Shown here in pieces: positions 8,405-17,226 of a DNA stretch of 64,000 nt; the first letter of the stretch is position 1; each line of letters begins with the position of its first letter. The notes below the pieces were generated by a model that saw nothing but the letters and a program-made list of their open reading frames with translations, ran no database searches and was not told the origin of the DNA. Location: positions 3,175,501 through 3,239,500 of the forward strand of contig NZ_CP031705.1 in NCBI RefSeq assembly GCF_022701255.1, in the 5' to 3' direction. Source of the stretch: Microcoleus vaginatus HSN003 (GTDB taxonomy: Bacteria; Cyanobacteriota; Cyanobacteriia; Cyanobacteriales; Microcoleaceae). A program made the translations under genes and the position numbers.

Positions 8405-9394
8405 TTAAGATTTTCCGTTGTCGTCGTGTTGCGATCGCCCTTGGGTCAGTTTTCGCACAGAGCGGCGAATACGATTAGGTTTCGGAACTTTACGTTTGTC
8501 TGCGGGCCATCCTTCACGCTGCTGGGAGCGATCGCCATCGGTTTCTTCGGTTTGATCGTGGAACAAGATGTTCTGCGTGGGATAAGGCAAATCGAGGCCG
8601 TTTTCCACATATAGCTTTTTTTTAATAGCACAAATTACCTTGTCGCGCGATCGCAGATCGTCAATTCGGCGCGGCGGAGCAATCCACCACCGAACGCGGA
8701 TATTGACCGTACTTTCTGCTAGATCCATCGCCAGTACATCGGGTGCAGGAACTTTCAAAACCTCCTTCAGGCTGTACAGTGCTTCCAGGATTAACTGCTT
8801 GGCGTGGTCAATATCGTCGCCGTAACCAATACTAATATCGTATTCCATGCGGCGTTGATCGAAAGCGGTATTCACTGTCACCGTATTCGTAAACAATTCG
8901 GCATTAGGAATGACAATCCGCCGCCCATCATAGGTTTGGATTGTTGTAGCGCGGGTCTCAATATTTTCTACCGTTCCCTCAAAGTTTTTAAACACAATTT
9001 GGTCATCGATTCGGAACGGTTCCGTCAACAGAATTAGGATACCCGCTAAGAAGTTTTGCAAGATATCGCGAAATGCAAAACCAATCGCCACCCCGCTAAT
9101 TCCCAGCAGTTGCACCAAATCGCCAGCTTTCAATGTAGGAATTACAATCGAAAGAGAAATAAATAGACCAACTAGAACGATCACACTCTGGGCTAACCGT
9201 CCTAACACCAGCCCCAAATTTCGAGCTTGGTGGTGGTGGCGGGTAACTCGCCTGACCACTCTCTTAATTTGCCTACCTACAGAGTAAAAAATAGCAAAGA
9301 CAATTAACGCCAGTACAATATTAGGCAGCATGAGCATAAAGCTGTCGATCATGCTCTGCATCTTTTTCCAGACTATGGATATCTCTGCCTTCAT
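8405..9394 (-). CDS. MscS-family mechanosensitive ion channel
   Basis: 329 residues, in the range of small-conductance mechanosensitive channels that release solutes on hypo-osmotic shock. Hydrophobic segments lie at the N-terminus (about residues 15-40) and at 65-125. The pore helix and following beta domain are recognisable: LLGISGVAIGFAFRDILQNFLAGILIL, then EPFRIDDQIVFKNFEGTVENIETRATTIQTYDGRRIVIPNAE in shorter recognisable blocks. The C-terminal ~50 residues are hydrophilic and Arg/Lys-rich, an extension of unknown role. Single gene, convergent with purU. Confidence 0.9.
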   Translation of the reverse strand: MKAEISIVWKKMQSMIDSFMLMLPNIVLALIVFAIFYSVGRQIKRVVRRVTRHHHQARNLGLVLGRLAQSVIVLVGLFISLSIVIPTLKAGDLVQLLGISGVAIGFAFRDILQNFLAGILILLTEPFRIDDQIVFKNFEGTVENIETRATTIQTYDGRRIVIPNAELFTNTVTVNTAFDQRRMEYDISIGYGDDIDHAKQLILEALYSLKEVLKVPAPDVLAMDLAESTVNIRVRWWIAPPRRIDDLRSRDKVICAIKKKLYVENGLDLPYPTQNILFHDQTEETDGDRSQQREGWPADKRKVPKPNRIRRSVRKLTQGRSQHDDNGKS

Positions 9395-9941
9395 GAAGTT
9401 TCCTCGCGTATCAGTCGTTGTCGATAGTAGTAAAATTTAGCTCGATTAAATTCTATCTAAAGGGTGTAGGTTGGTACGACGCGAGGAATATTTTTTGGGA
9501 GCATCTCACTTTTGCAGCCAAGCCCAAAATTGGAGCCAGGAGCCAGGAGTCAGGAGGAAAGAGGAAGAAGGAAGAAGGAACGAGCCAGAATAAGTGTTTT
9601 TACAAATATGAGATGATCCCGATTTTTTGGCAGTGCTCAAAATTTTGAATGGGGATTATAGGTTGGGATATATTACAGTTACATCGATTAGTAGATCATC
9701 CGTAGATGCGGAATAATATCAACTCAGCCCTTCATCGGAATTATTCATCTCTCTTCCCTTCCTCTGTATCCTCTGCGTCATCTGTGCTTTAATCATTCCG
9801 ATATAACCGGAATTGAATATCATAAAGAAGCTGAGAAATTAATGCCGCTTAATTGCAGGAAAAGCAAAAACAACGCATCGGTGACTAAATCCCACCTGCT
9901 AAGGGGACTCGCCATACCGACAATTCCTGAATTTTTAACTT
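9395..9941. other. 547-base gap with repeat elements
   Basis: No convincing gene. It holds a terminal-inverted-repeat element (9497-9620), an AAGGAAG array inside that element, and a CCTCTG-type repeat at 9760-9791. Short open frames here are repeat-derived. Confidence 0.7.
9497..9620. repeat. MITE-like element with imperfect 18-bp terminal inverted repeats
   Basis: Left end GGGAGCATCTCACTTTTG (9497-9514); the right end at 9603-9620 is its reverse complement with 15 of 18 bases matching. The interior contains a GGAAGAA heptamer array (about 9556-9580). No coding capacity. A related compact hairpin with the same core (CTCACTTTTG) is found inside the ABC ATPase gene at 52475-52510. Confidence 0.6.
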
Positions 9942-10577
9942 CTAATTCCCAAAGGGCGGTAGATCGAGTAACTGATTTTTAGAAGGTGGAAGCTGCGCGG
10001 GATTTTTGCCTGTTTGGGCTGAAGTTTGGCGGATTTCCAGAGCAGTTTCGCCAGGATTTGCTGTGCGAGTAGGTACTATCTCTAAAGAATATACTGTCTC
10101 GGTTTTGGCAGGGGCAGGATTTTGGGCTTTGGTGAGCAAGTCAACGGCATCTCCGAGGGCGCTAGTTAAATTTTTGCTCGTTTCGGCGTGACGGGCTTCT
10201 TCTTGTTTGAGGGCTTGAGTGAGTTGTTTAACTTGTTCGATCGCCCGATCGCGCTCTTCGAGAACTTCTGCTAACTTAGCTTTAAGTTCGCCTACTGTTT
10301 GCAGTTGTGCGACTTCCTGCTGGCGAGCAACTCCAGCATCATCACCTTCGGGTACAGGGGGGGAAAAATTTTGTAATTGCTCTATTTGTGATTCCAGAGA
10401 AGCGATGCTTTGCTGAGTTAATTTAGCATCATTCCGCCGCTGCTCGGCTTCGGTATTGTAGAGTTGGCGCCACTGAGCAGCACTTTCACCGGCCTCATCG
10501 CGATCGCGCGAAACTTCTGTTAACTGCTGTTGCAGCCGCTTGATTTCATCTAACCACTGTCTGACATCCTGAGCCAT
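9942..10577 (-). CDS. coiled-coil protein of unknown function
   Basis: 211 residues. Residues about 5-140 are almost uninterrupted helix with heptad Leu/Glu/Arg/Gln pattern, broken once near residues 72-80 by a Pro/Gly/Asp segment. The C-terminal 60 residues are Pro/Thr-rich. I recognise the opening (VRQWLDEIKRLQQQL) as typical of a cyanobacterial hypothetical family but no function is known to me. No signal peptide, so probably cytoplasmic. A TCTAAAA array lies six bases before the ATG and no Shine-Dalgarno sequence is present. Divergent from the YihY-type gene. Confidence 0.75.
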   Translation of the reverse strand: MAQDVRQWLDEIKRLQQQLTEVSRDRDEAGESAAQWRQLYNTEAEQRRNDAKLTQQSIASLESQIEQLQNFSPPVPEGDDAGVARQQEVAQLQTVGELKAKLAEVLEERDRAIEQVKQLTQALKQEEARHAETSKNLTSALGDAVDLLTKAQNPAPAKTETVYSLEIVPTRTANPGETALEIRQTSAQTGKNPAQLPPSKNQLLDLPPFGN

Positions 10578-10583
10578 AATATT

Positions 10584-10619
10584 GATTTTAGATTTTAGAT
10601 TTTAGATTTTAGATTGGGG
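10584..10619 (-). repeat. TCTAAAA heptamer array, 5' of the coiled-coil gene
   Basis: About four copies of TCTAAAA on the minus strand, preceded by CCCCAAT and by ATTCCC-type units further upstream. It ends six bases before the ATG of the minus-strand gene. Confidence 0.9.
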
Positions 10620-10707
10620 AACTGGGAATTGGCAATTGCGAGTTGATAATGGCTTAATTAATTAACGAGTTGTGTTACCTCATCTTTCGCCCCGTTTCCT
10701 GTGCGCT

Positions 10708-11733
10708 ATGAACATTTTTTACTGGTTGCGCTACCTGATTTTAGCTTTGTTTGAGGTACTTTTAAGGCTGCTTCGAGCTCTCAAACGGAAATTGGGGGGT
10801 TTTTGGCTGTTTTGTCGGTGTTTGACTTGGGGTACGCTCAAGGAAGTCGGCGCTAAGGCGGGAGAGCAGCGCTTGCCGGGGCTGTCTGCGGAAATGGCCT
10901 ACAATTCTATGCTGGCGCTGTTTCCGGGGCTGTTGGCTATCTTATCTGCGATCGCTATCTTTGAACCTTTGCAGTCAACACTGTATCAAATAGCCCGTCT
11001 TTTGGGCGAAGTTATACCCGATGACGTGCGGAATTTGATTGGTGGCTTAATCAAAGAAATTCTGTTAACTCGGAGTAAAGGGCTGTTTTCGGTGAGCTTT
11101 TTTGGAGCTATTTGGGCATTTTCTGGAGTAATGAGCGCGGCGATGGCTGCACTCGATCGCATCCATGAAATCCGGAGCGATCGAACTAGACCATTTTGGA
11201 AAGCCAAACTTATTTCTCTGGCGCTGAGTATCGGTACAATTGTGCTGTTAATTTTAGCATCGGGAGTAGTATTTGTCAGCGACTTAATTGTACAAGCTAT
11301 TGCCCGCCAGAGCTGCCTGCTGGAGTCCGTCGCCAATTGCGATTTAAAAGATGTCCAAAATTGCTTGCTCCTCGCCGGCAATTGCCCTTTAGAGTCGCAA
11401 CTATTAGGTGCTTGGCGGCTGTGGCGGTGGCCGATTTCGTTGGGAATTGTATCACTGGCTTTTGCCTTTATTTACCGCTACGGGCCTAGCCGCCGCCAAC
11501 CAGATATTCCTATTGTGTCAGGAGCTGTTTTTGCTGCTATTTTGTGGGCGCTATTTTCAGCTTTATTTCGGTTTTATGTTTTGCATGTGGGCAATTTTAG
11601 TTGGGCTTACGGCACAATCGGAAGTTTTATTGTGTTGCTGCTGTGGCTGGATATTTCTTCTTTGGTGATGCTGATCGGCGCTCAGTTGAATGTGACGGTG
11701 GGAAAGGCTATGAAACAACCAAAATTAAAATAA
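10708..11733 (+). CDS. YihY/BrkB-family inner membrane protein
   Basis: 341 residues from the ATG at 10708; a GTG at 10672 would add 12 residues. The family signature GLSAEMAYNSMLALFPGLLAI lies near residue 60 and is followed by five to six hydrophobic segments, then the conserved end IGSFIVLLLWLDISSLVMLIGAQLNV. Members are polytopic inner-membrane proteins; the old link to ribonuclease BN is abandoned and the function is unknown. A Cys-rich hydrophilic loop around residues 205-230 (several Cys within about 25 residues) is unusual and could form disulfides on the periplasmic side. Confidence 0.88.
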   Translation: MNIFYWLRYLILALFEVLLRLLRALKRKLGGFWLFCRCLTWGTLKEVGAKAGEQRLPGLSAEMAYNSMLALFPGLLAILSAIAIFEPLQSTLYQIARLLGEVIPDDVRNLIGGLIKEILLTRSKGLFSVSFFGAIWAFSGVMSAAMAALDRIHEIRSDRTRPFWKAKLISLALSIGTIVLLILASGVVFVSDLIVQAIARQSCLLESVANCDLKDVQNCLLLAGNCPLESQLLGAWRLWRWPISLGIVSLAFAFIYRYGPSRRQPDIPIVSGAVFAAILWALFSALFRFYVLHVGNFSWAYGTIGSFIVLLLWLDISSLVMLIGAQLNVTVGKAMKQPKLK

Positions 11734-11777
11734 TTTGTTAATTTTGAAGTGTTAATTGTTATTTGCCGGATGCGGGC

Positions 11778-11966
11778 TTACCTACGGAGTAAAGTGCTGA
11801 GGATGCCCGCAACAAAAGACAGCAAAATCAGTATCCAAATGACACCACCGGGAATGAATGTCAAGAGGCCAACACCTCTGAGAATCCAAACTAGGAGGGT
11901 GAGGCCCAGGATAGTCAAAAAGATGCGGGTAGATAGTCGCATTTGAAATCTAGGAGAATTAGTCAT
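11778..11966 (-). CDS. small two-helix membrane protein
   Basis: 62 residues with two hydrophobic helices (about 15-30 and 38-56) separated by a Gly-rich turn and ending in LLRR, so both termini are probably cytoplasmic. No family name known to me, but short proteins of this layout recur in cyanobacteria. The ATG at 11964-11966 overlaps the divergent ATG at 11965-11967 (CATG), leaving no room for a shared 5' region; an internal ATG at 11942 would remove the overlap. No good ribosome binding site before either. Confidence 0.6.
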   Translation of the reverse strand: MTNSPRFQMRLSTRIFLTILGLTLLVWILRGVGLLTFIPGGVIWILILLSFVAGILSTLLRR

Positions 11967-12627
11967 GTTGAATTTTAAAGTTTTGTCTGGATCAATGATA
12001 GCTGTTTTATTGGCGATCGGCAGTTACCTCACTTTAATTTCGACTCCCGGTTCCACTGTTGCGCCTGGGGCTACAAATGTGCTGGGAGAAGCGGCAAATG
12101 CTGCTCAAAAAACACCTTCTGCAAATTTAACAATTTCCGATCGCGGAATTGGAGCGGCGAAAGTGGGGATGACTTTCGGACAATTGAAAAAGGCTTTGGG
12201 TTCCACGGCACTGTTTAAAGTTCAGTCTCCTTTTATGGTAGACTTTGATGCTGTGGCTGTCACCCAGTCGCGAAAAGTGCAATATCGGATTATTTATGCT
12301 GCGGGTACAAAGCTAAAAGATACCGATGTCATTGAACTTTTGATGACTGAAAATGCTAATTATAAAACAGTTCAGGGCGTCCGGCCAGGAATGACTCTGA
12401 AACAAGCCGAGGCAATTTACGGTAAGGCTACTTTATCTTATAACGTGGATAATGAAATGAGAGAAGGGGTTGTATTTGCCAAGCAACCCACTAGAAACAT
12501 TATGTTTGTTCCCAAGGCTGAAGGCAAACAATTTGGAGGAGTTTATGGCGCTGGTAAAGGGGGGTTTTATCAGACTAATAAGTATCACCCGAATGCTGTG
12601 ATTCGCTCTGTGATGGTGCGGAAGTAA
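11965..12627 (+). CDS. secreted protein of unknown function
   Basis: 220 residues. A hydrophobic signal-like segment (about residues 8-28) is followed by a Pro/Ala/Thr-rich linker and a compact domain from about residue 52. The domain contains two similar blocks: RGIGAAKVGMTFGQLKKALG near 58 and VQGVRPGMTLKQAEAIYGKA near 135. Both read as G-(x)-(R/K)-x-G-M-T-(L/F)-x-Q-(L/A), a pattern seen in small BamE/SmpA-like and PepSY-like periplasmic domains. This suggests a tandem two-repeat fold, but I do not assign a family. AGGAG lies nine bases before the ATG. Start overlaps the divergent gene at 11778-11966. Confidence 0.75.
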   Translation: MLNFKVLSGSMIAVLLAIGSYLTLISTPGSTVAPGATNVLGEAANAAQKTPSANLTISDRGIGAAKVGMTFGQLKKALGSTALFKVQSPFMVDFDAVAVTQSRKVQYRIIYAAGTKLKDTDVIELLMTENANYKTVQGVRPGMTLKQAEAIYGKATLSYNVDNEMREGVVFAKQPTRNIMFVPKAEGKQFGGVYGAGKGGFYQTNKYHPNAVIRSVMVRK

Positions 12628-12720
12628 GTTAGTAGAGACAGCCCAACAGATAACTCGGCGATTGAAATCGCTTCTACAGAAACTATCATCCCACCAGAGG
12701 GGGACTCAAGAAAGGAAAGA

Positions 12721-12750
12721 CGATCGCACTTATCAAAAAAAGTGCGATCG
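12721..12750. repeat. HIP1-containing hairpin
   Basis: Inverted repeat CGATCGCACTT / AAGTGCGATCG around an A-rich loop, in the gap after the secreted-protein gene. No T-run follows on either strand, so it is not a standard terminator. Confidence 0.55.
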
Positions 12751-12789
12751 CCAACTTGAGCTAACAGACACTAGCGGAAAAATTACAAT

Positions 12790-13005
12790 CTATAACGCGC
12801 TAGTGAGGATATTGTCAGGGCGATCGCCCGGTGCAGCTAAACGGTGACGATCGCCAGTACGATCGAACACAACCTCAAACTTAACGTGAGGTATGGTTTG
12901 TTGCAAAAACTGAAAATGCCCGTCTGCATCTGAACGACTGCGGAAGCGGGCAACAATCATCCATTGATGAGAGGGTAACAGACGGGCGATCGCCCGCAAT
13001 CCCAT
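12790..13005 (-). CDS. small conserved cyanobacterial protein
   Basis: 71 residues without signal or membrane segment. The core WMIVARFRSRSDADGHFQFL followed by PHVKFEVVFD reads like a small alpha-beta fold that I recognise from other cyanobacterial hypothetical proteins. The first 10-15 residues overlap the edge of a CATCCGCGTC repeat (13003-13045), so the true start is uncertain and the gene may have captured repeat DNA as its N-terminus. It lies just downstream of the clpB terminator on the same strand. Confidence 0.5.
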   Translation of the reverse strand: MGLRAIARLLPSHQWMIVARFRSRSDADGHFQFLQQTIPHVKFEVVFDRTGDRHRLAAPGDRPDNILTSAL

Positions 13006-13059
13006 CCGCGTCCATCCGCGTCCATCCGCTTACATCTGCGGTCAAAAAAAGAACCATCG

Positions 13060-13093
13060 CCTCAAAAAAATAAGGTGGGCCGCAGCCCACCCT
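13060..13093 (-). terminator. intrinsic terminator of clpB
   Basis: On the minus strand the stem GGTGGGC-tgcg-GCCCACC is followed by TTATTTTTTT. It begins eight bases past the clpB stop codon. A textbook rho-independent terminator. Confidence 0.85.
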
Positions 13094-13100
13094 ATCCAAA

Positions 13101-15716
13101 TTATTTAGCAGTCACCAACTGTGCCGGCAGCCGCTTAAACGCCAACCTTTCATTCTCGATATCCACAAAAATCGTATCCCCGTCAGCAAAATCTCCCCGC
13201 AAAATACCCTTCGCCATTTGCGTTTCCAACTCGCGTTGAATTCCCCGCTTCAATGGCCGCGCACCGTAAACCGGATCGTAACCAATTTCTGCTAAGAAGT
13301 CGATCGCAGATTCCGACAATTTCAGAGACATTTTGCGATCGGCTAACCGTTTTTCCAAGCGCTTAACTTGCAACAGCACAATCTGCCGCAGTTCGGCCTT
13401 ACTCAAACCGTGGAAGATAATCATCTCATCAATCCGGTTCAAGAATTCCGGGCGGAAAGTTCCCCGCATCGCTTCCATCACCCGACTCCGCATTTGTTCG
13501 TTATCTCCCGCCACATCTAAGATGTATTGAGAGCCGACATTCGATGTCATAATAATCACAGAATTCTTAAAGTCTACCGTGTGACCTTGAGCATCCGTGA
13601 CGCGGCCGTCATCCAGAATTTGCAGCATGATGTTGAATACATCAGGGTGTGCTTTCTCGATTTCATCAAATAGAATCACTGAGTAAGGACGGCGGCGCAC
13701 AGCCTCAGTTAATTGTCCACCTTCATCGTAGCCAACGTATCCCGGAGGCGCACCAATTAACCGCGAAACTGCGTGTTTCTCCATGTATTCCGACATATCA
13801 ATTCGCACGATCGCCTCTTCAGTATCGAACAGATAAGAAGCTAATGCTTTGGCTAATTCCGTTTTACCAACACCCGTGGGACCGAGGAAAATAAAACTCG
13901 CAACCGGACGATTTGGATCTGCTAAACCTGCGCGCGAGCGCTGAATTGCATCTGCAACCGCCGTCACCGCTTCATCCTGTCCAATTACCCGCTTGTGCAG
14001 TTCATCTTCCAAGTGCAGAAGTTTTTGCATTTCCGATTCAACCAACTTGCTGATCGGAATTCCCGTCCACTTGGAAATAATCTCCGCAATGTCACCTTCT
14101 GTAACTTCTTCCCGCAGCAAAGTTTTACCTGTGGTTTGAGTTGCTGAAAGTTGAGCTTCTGCTTCTTGCAGTTGTTTTTGCAATTCAGTTAACTTGCTAT
14201 ATTTCAACTCAGCAGCGCGGTTCAGGTCATATTTTAATTCAGCTTGTTGAATTTCAATATTCACCTTATCAATCTGTTCTTTAATCTTTTGAATGCTGCC
14301 GATGACACCTTTTTCCGATTGCCACTGGGCATTCAAACCGTTTTGGTGTTCCTTGAGGTTGGCTAAGTCTTTTTCCAGTCTTTCCAAGCGTTCGATCGAA
14401 GCAGCGTTACTTTCTTTTTGCAGCGACAGTCTCTCCATTTCTAGCTGCAAAATCCTGCGATCGATTTCGTCGAGTTCTTCCGGCTTGGAGGTAATCTCCA
14501 TTTTGAGTTTAGCCGCTGCTTCGTCCACTAAGTCAATGGCTTTGTCTGGAAGAAAGCGATCGCTAATATATCGAGTAGACAAAGTAGCCGCCGCCACTAG
14601 GGCGCTGTCAGAAATTTTAACGCCGTGGTGAACTTCGTACCGTTCTTTCAAACCCCGCAAAATTGAGACAGTATCTTCAACGGTGGGTTGGTCAACATAA
14701 ACTTGCTGGAAGCGGCGTTCTAATGCCGCATCTTTTTCGAGATACTTGCGGTATTCGTCGAGAGTGGTAGCGCCGATGCAGCGCAATTCTCCCCTCGCTA
14801 ACATGGGTTTGAGCAAGTTGCCCGCATCCATCGATCCTTGAGTTGCGCCGGCCCCGACAACGGTGTGAATTTCATCGATAAATAAGATGACTTTGCCGTT
14901 GCTGTCCATCACTTCTTTGAGCACCGCTTTCAAGCGTTCTTCAAATTCTCCCCGGAATTTTGCACCGGCAATTAATGCGCCCATATCTAAGCTAATTAAT
15001 TGTCGGTCTTTGAGAGATTGCGGCACATCTCCGGTGATAATTCGCTGGGCGAGTCCTTCGGCGATCGCAGTTTTGCCGACTCCCGGTTCCCCAATCAATA
15101 CCGGGTTATTTTTGGTGCGACGGCTCAAAATTTGAATCGTGCGGCGGATTTCGTCATCTCTTCCGATTACCGGGTCGAGTTTGCCTTGACGCGCGGCTTC
15201 AGTCAAGTCTCGGCCGTATTTTTCCAGCGCTTCGTATTTCCCTTCTGGATTTTGATCGGTCACTTTGTTGTTCCCCCGGACTTGGGCAATTATGTCTTTG
15301 AGTTTAGCTTCAGATAGTTTAAATTCTTGTAGTAAATTTTTGCCGAAGCGATCGTCCTTAACGTAACCTAGTATCAAATGCTCGACGGAAATAAATTCAT
15401 CGCCGTACTCTTTTCGGTAAGTGTCGGCGCGATCGAGCAAAGTGTCGAGAGAACGACCGAGATAAACGTTGCCGCCGCTTCCAGTGATTCGGGGCTGGCG
15501 GCTGATAAACTCGTCAGTGCGATCGCGCAATTTTGCTACAGAAACTCCCGCTTTGTTAAATAAGCTGGTAGCAAGTCCCGATTCTTGTTCCAGTAAAGCT
15601 TTCATCAAATGTTCGCTTTCTAGCTGCTGCTGCTGGGCTGCTTTGACAACTTCTGGGGTGCGCGCGAGGGCTTCCCAGGCTTTTTCTGTAAATTGGTTTG
15701 GATTATTCGGTTGCAT
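13101..15716 (-). CDS. clpB: ATP-dependent disaggregase ClpB
   Basis: 871 residues from the ATG at 15714-15716 ([17 protein letters not shown], the family's usual N-terminus); the frame extends 22 codons further without a convincing start. ClpB is a hexameric AAA+ disaggregase that threads aggregated proteins with DnaK/DnaJ/GrpE. Order: Clp N-domain (1-150), AAA-1 with Walker A GEPGVGKT and Walker [11 protein letters not shown], the coiled-coil middle domain (about 405-530), AAA-2 with GPTGVGKT and [10 protein letters not shown], and a C-terminal D2-small domain. Pore-loop tyrosines (KFRGEFEER region, GYVGYDEGG) are present. No CIRCE-type inverted repeat is visible upstream. The terminator at 13060-13093 ends the unit. 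Cyanobacteria often have two clpB genes; I cannot tell which this is. Confidence 0.95.
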   Translation of the reverse strand: MQPNNPNQFTEKAWEALARTPEVVKAAQQQQLESEHLMKALLEQESGLATSLFNKAGVSVAKLRDRTDEFISRQPRITGSGGNVYLGRSLDTLLDRADTYRKEYGDEFISVEHLILGYVKDDRFGKNLLQEFKLSEAKLKDIIAQVRGNNKVTDQNPEGKYEALEKYGRDLTEAARQGKLDPVIGRDDEIRRTIQILSRRTKNNPVLIGEPGVGKTAIAEGLAQRIITGDVPQSLKDRQLISLDMGALIAGAKFRGEFEERLKAVLKEVMDSNGKVILFIDEIHTVVGAGATQGSMDAGNLLKPMLARGELRCIGATTLDEYRKYLEKDAALERRFQQVYVDQPTVEDTVSILRGLKERYEVHHGVKISDSALVAAATLSTRYISDRFLPDKAIDLVDEAAAKLKMEITSKPEELDEIDRRILQLEMERLSLQKESNAASIERLERLEKDLANLKEHQNGLNAQWQSEKGVIGSIQKIKEQIDKVNIEIQQAELKYDLNRAAELKYSKLTELQKQLQEAEAQLSATQTTGKTLLREEVTEGDIAEIISKWTGIPISKLVESEMQKLLHLEDELHKRVIGQDEAVTAVADAIQRSRAGLADPNRPVASFIFLGPTGVGKTELAKALASYLFDTEEAIVRIDMSEYMEKHAVSRLIGAPPGYVGYDEGGQLTEAVRRRPYSVILFDEIEKAHPDVFNIMLQILDDGRVTDAQGHTVDFKNSVIIMTSNVGSQYILDVAGDNEQMRSRVMEAMRGTFRPEFLNRIDEMIIFHGLSKAELRQIVLLQVKRLEKRLADRKMSLKLSESAIDFLAEIGYDPVYGARPLKRGIQRELETQMAKGILRGDFADGDTIFVDIENERLAFKRLPAQLVTAK

Positions 15717-16252
15717 AAATTTTAATTCCCTGAATAGAAAATGATGACTGCTGTAGAGGCAATGGCTTGATCGCCCGTACAATTGTCATTGTAGGGAGTT
15801 GCGGAGGGCGATCGGATCGGTGTTCCCCTCTCTGTAGATAGGTATTTCCGTCCTGTGTAGCAGTCTCTCGCAGTCAAAAGCAAACTGTCGCCCCTAAAAG
15901 TTGCACTCTTGGATAAAACTGAGATGTTGCACCATTCTCAATAAGCTTTTTATGAACAGGCAAGATGCCTGTTCCACAAGAAAATTCACTCTTTGTGGAA
16001 CAGGCATCTTGCCTGTTCTTGAGAATGGTGCAAGATGTGAGATAAAAGCAACTCTCACATTAAAAATGCTTTCTAGTGCCACTTGAAAAAACTGCACATT
16101 CTTAAACAGTCTCTTGCGGAAAATTGAGAAACACTCATGTAAATAGGAGAGAGGACTTGATAAGCGTCACAGTCCTATAGCTAAACCCAAAGCGTTATTG
16201 TTTAACTAATCAATAACAGCCGCTATAACTCTCAGAACTGGAAAATATAGCC
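15717..16252. other. 536-base gap between clpB and the next gene
   Basis: The first 180 bases should contain the clpB promoter but no clear -35/-10 or heat-shock operator is visible. The central part is the palindromic element 15925-16046. The rest is AT-rich leader of the gene at 16253. Confidence 0.6.
15925..16046. repeat. compound palindromic element, copy A
   Basis: Outer inverted repeats TTGCACCATTCTCA / TGAGAATGGTGCAA enclose two small hairpins, each GAACAGGC-loop-GCCTGTTC, with loops AAGAT and ATCTT, around an AT-rich centre (AAGAAAATTCACTCTT). The entire unit can fold into one long cruciform. A second copy is at 59445-59557 with different hairpin loops and an inverted centre. No protein is encoded. 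Confidence 0.85.
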
Positions 16253-16945
16253 ATGAAAATTTTACCTTTAATTTCGTTAGGAATTATAGCAAGTTCCGTG
16301 ATCGCACTAGCCCCTGAAGCTTTGGCAAGTACCTGGCGTGCCGCACACCGGATGTCTGGTTTTTCCGCCGACAGCAATTACTACTTGTATCTAGAAAGTT
16401 CCAGAGATACAGGAGCGGGAATTCCCAAAGCAAAATTGCAAATTGTTCGAGTCCCTGCAAATTCCTGCATCAAAAATGGGTGTATCCAAACTAAATATGG
16501 GGAGCCCGACTCGAATAAAAGCACTAAAATGGCAGAAGATGACTTGCTTAAAAAAAGTTGGAATAACAGGCAAACTTTGAAGTTAACTCCTCCTAAAGCT
16601 GGAACTAAACGGAACATTATTTCTCGTACTCCCGGAGCCAATGGAAGCGAGACAGTCGCCGTCAAAGTCAATACAGCAAAGCCTTTACAAATTCGCCTGG
16701 AACAGCGGCAAAAAACTACTTCTCCTGGCAAAGAAAGCGCGGCAATGCGTCTTGTAATTAATCATAACGGTCGGCAGCGTGTCCTCGGATCGCTGAACAA
16801 TTTTCAAGATTGGGTGTTCTCTTATTCAATCCGAGAAGTTCGTTTGTCTCCGAACGGGCGCAATGTCGTTGTCCTGGTGGACAAGACAGAACGCACTTTT
16901 GAAGGAGTATTGAAAACTAATGTTGTACAAGGCTTTGTTCTTTAG
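16253..16945 (+). CDS. secreted protein, DUF2259-like
   Basis: 230 residues with a clear signal peptide (positive MK, hydrophobic core to about residue 20, cleavage near ALAS). The mature part opens with MSGFSADSNYYLYLESSRDT, which resembles the opening of DUF2259 'predicted secreted proteins' (a beta-propeller-like 'FS-D-Y-F-E' pattern), and ends with REVRLSPNGRNVVVLVDKTERTFEG, again a propeller-blade-like strand set. Two Cys (CIKNGC) are close enough to form a disulfide. Function unknown; periplasmic location inferred. Stand-alone gene followed by a hairpin at 16956-16977. Confidence 0.7.
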   Translation: MKILPLISLGIIASSVIALAPEALASTWRAAHRMSGFSADSNYYLYLESSRDTGAGIPKAKLQIVRVPANSCIKNGCIQTKYGEPDSNKSTKMAEDDLLKKSWNNRQTLKLTPPKAGTKRNIISRTPGANGSETVAVKVNTAKPLQIRLEQRQKTTSPGKESAAMRLVINHNGRQRVLGSLNNFQDWVFSYSIREVRLSPNGRNVVVLVDKTERTFEGVLKTNVVQGFVL

Positions 16946-16955
16946 GCTTGCTATA

Positions 16956-17036
16956 TTCCCAGGTTTTGACCTGGGAATTATCAAAACTTACGCAGAACCC
17001 CTATCTGTAAGGTGCACAAGGCGCACCTACAGATAG
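16956..17036 (+). terminator. two successive hairpins after the DUF2259-like gene
   Basis: TTCCCAGGT-tttg-ACCTGGGAA at 16956-16977, then CTATCTGTA...TACAGATAG (with GGTGC/GCACC inside) at 17001-17036. Neither has a long T-run, so termination is possible but weak. The second belongs to the GGTGCG/CGCACC hairpin family also seen at 856-879, 48281-48299 and 50545-50611. Confidence 0.4.
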
Positions 17037-17106
17037 AGTCTGTGCGTTAGTCCGGATCTGGTTGTTAATTATTCTTTATTTTGATAATTGATATATCAAT
17101 ATATTT

Positions 17107-17136
17107 TAAAATTTCCCTCTTCCTTCTTCCCTCTTT
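17107..17136 (-). repeat. AAGGAAG-type purine array 3' of the sensor kinase
   Basis: On the minus (coding) strand the tract reads GAGGGAAGAAGGAAGAGGG, two to three degenerate heptamers. It follows the kinase stop codon by about 90 bases and lies in the sense orientation. Confidence 0.6.
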
Positions 17137-17226
17137 ATTTTCCCTTGAATATCTGCCTCCTGATTATTGACGAATGCTCAATCATTAATCCGTGTATCCG
17201 TGTCAAAATCCATATCTTGCCTGACT

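Noticed and set aside
15717..15782. 22-codon N-terminal extension of clpB
   Set aside because: The family's N-terminus starts at MQPNNPNQF; upstream residues are unlike ClpB.
15894..16097. Opposing short frames across the compound palindrome
   Set aside because: Both strands are open because the element is an inverted repeat; the peptides are translations of the palindrome.
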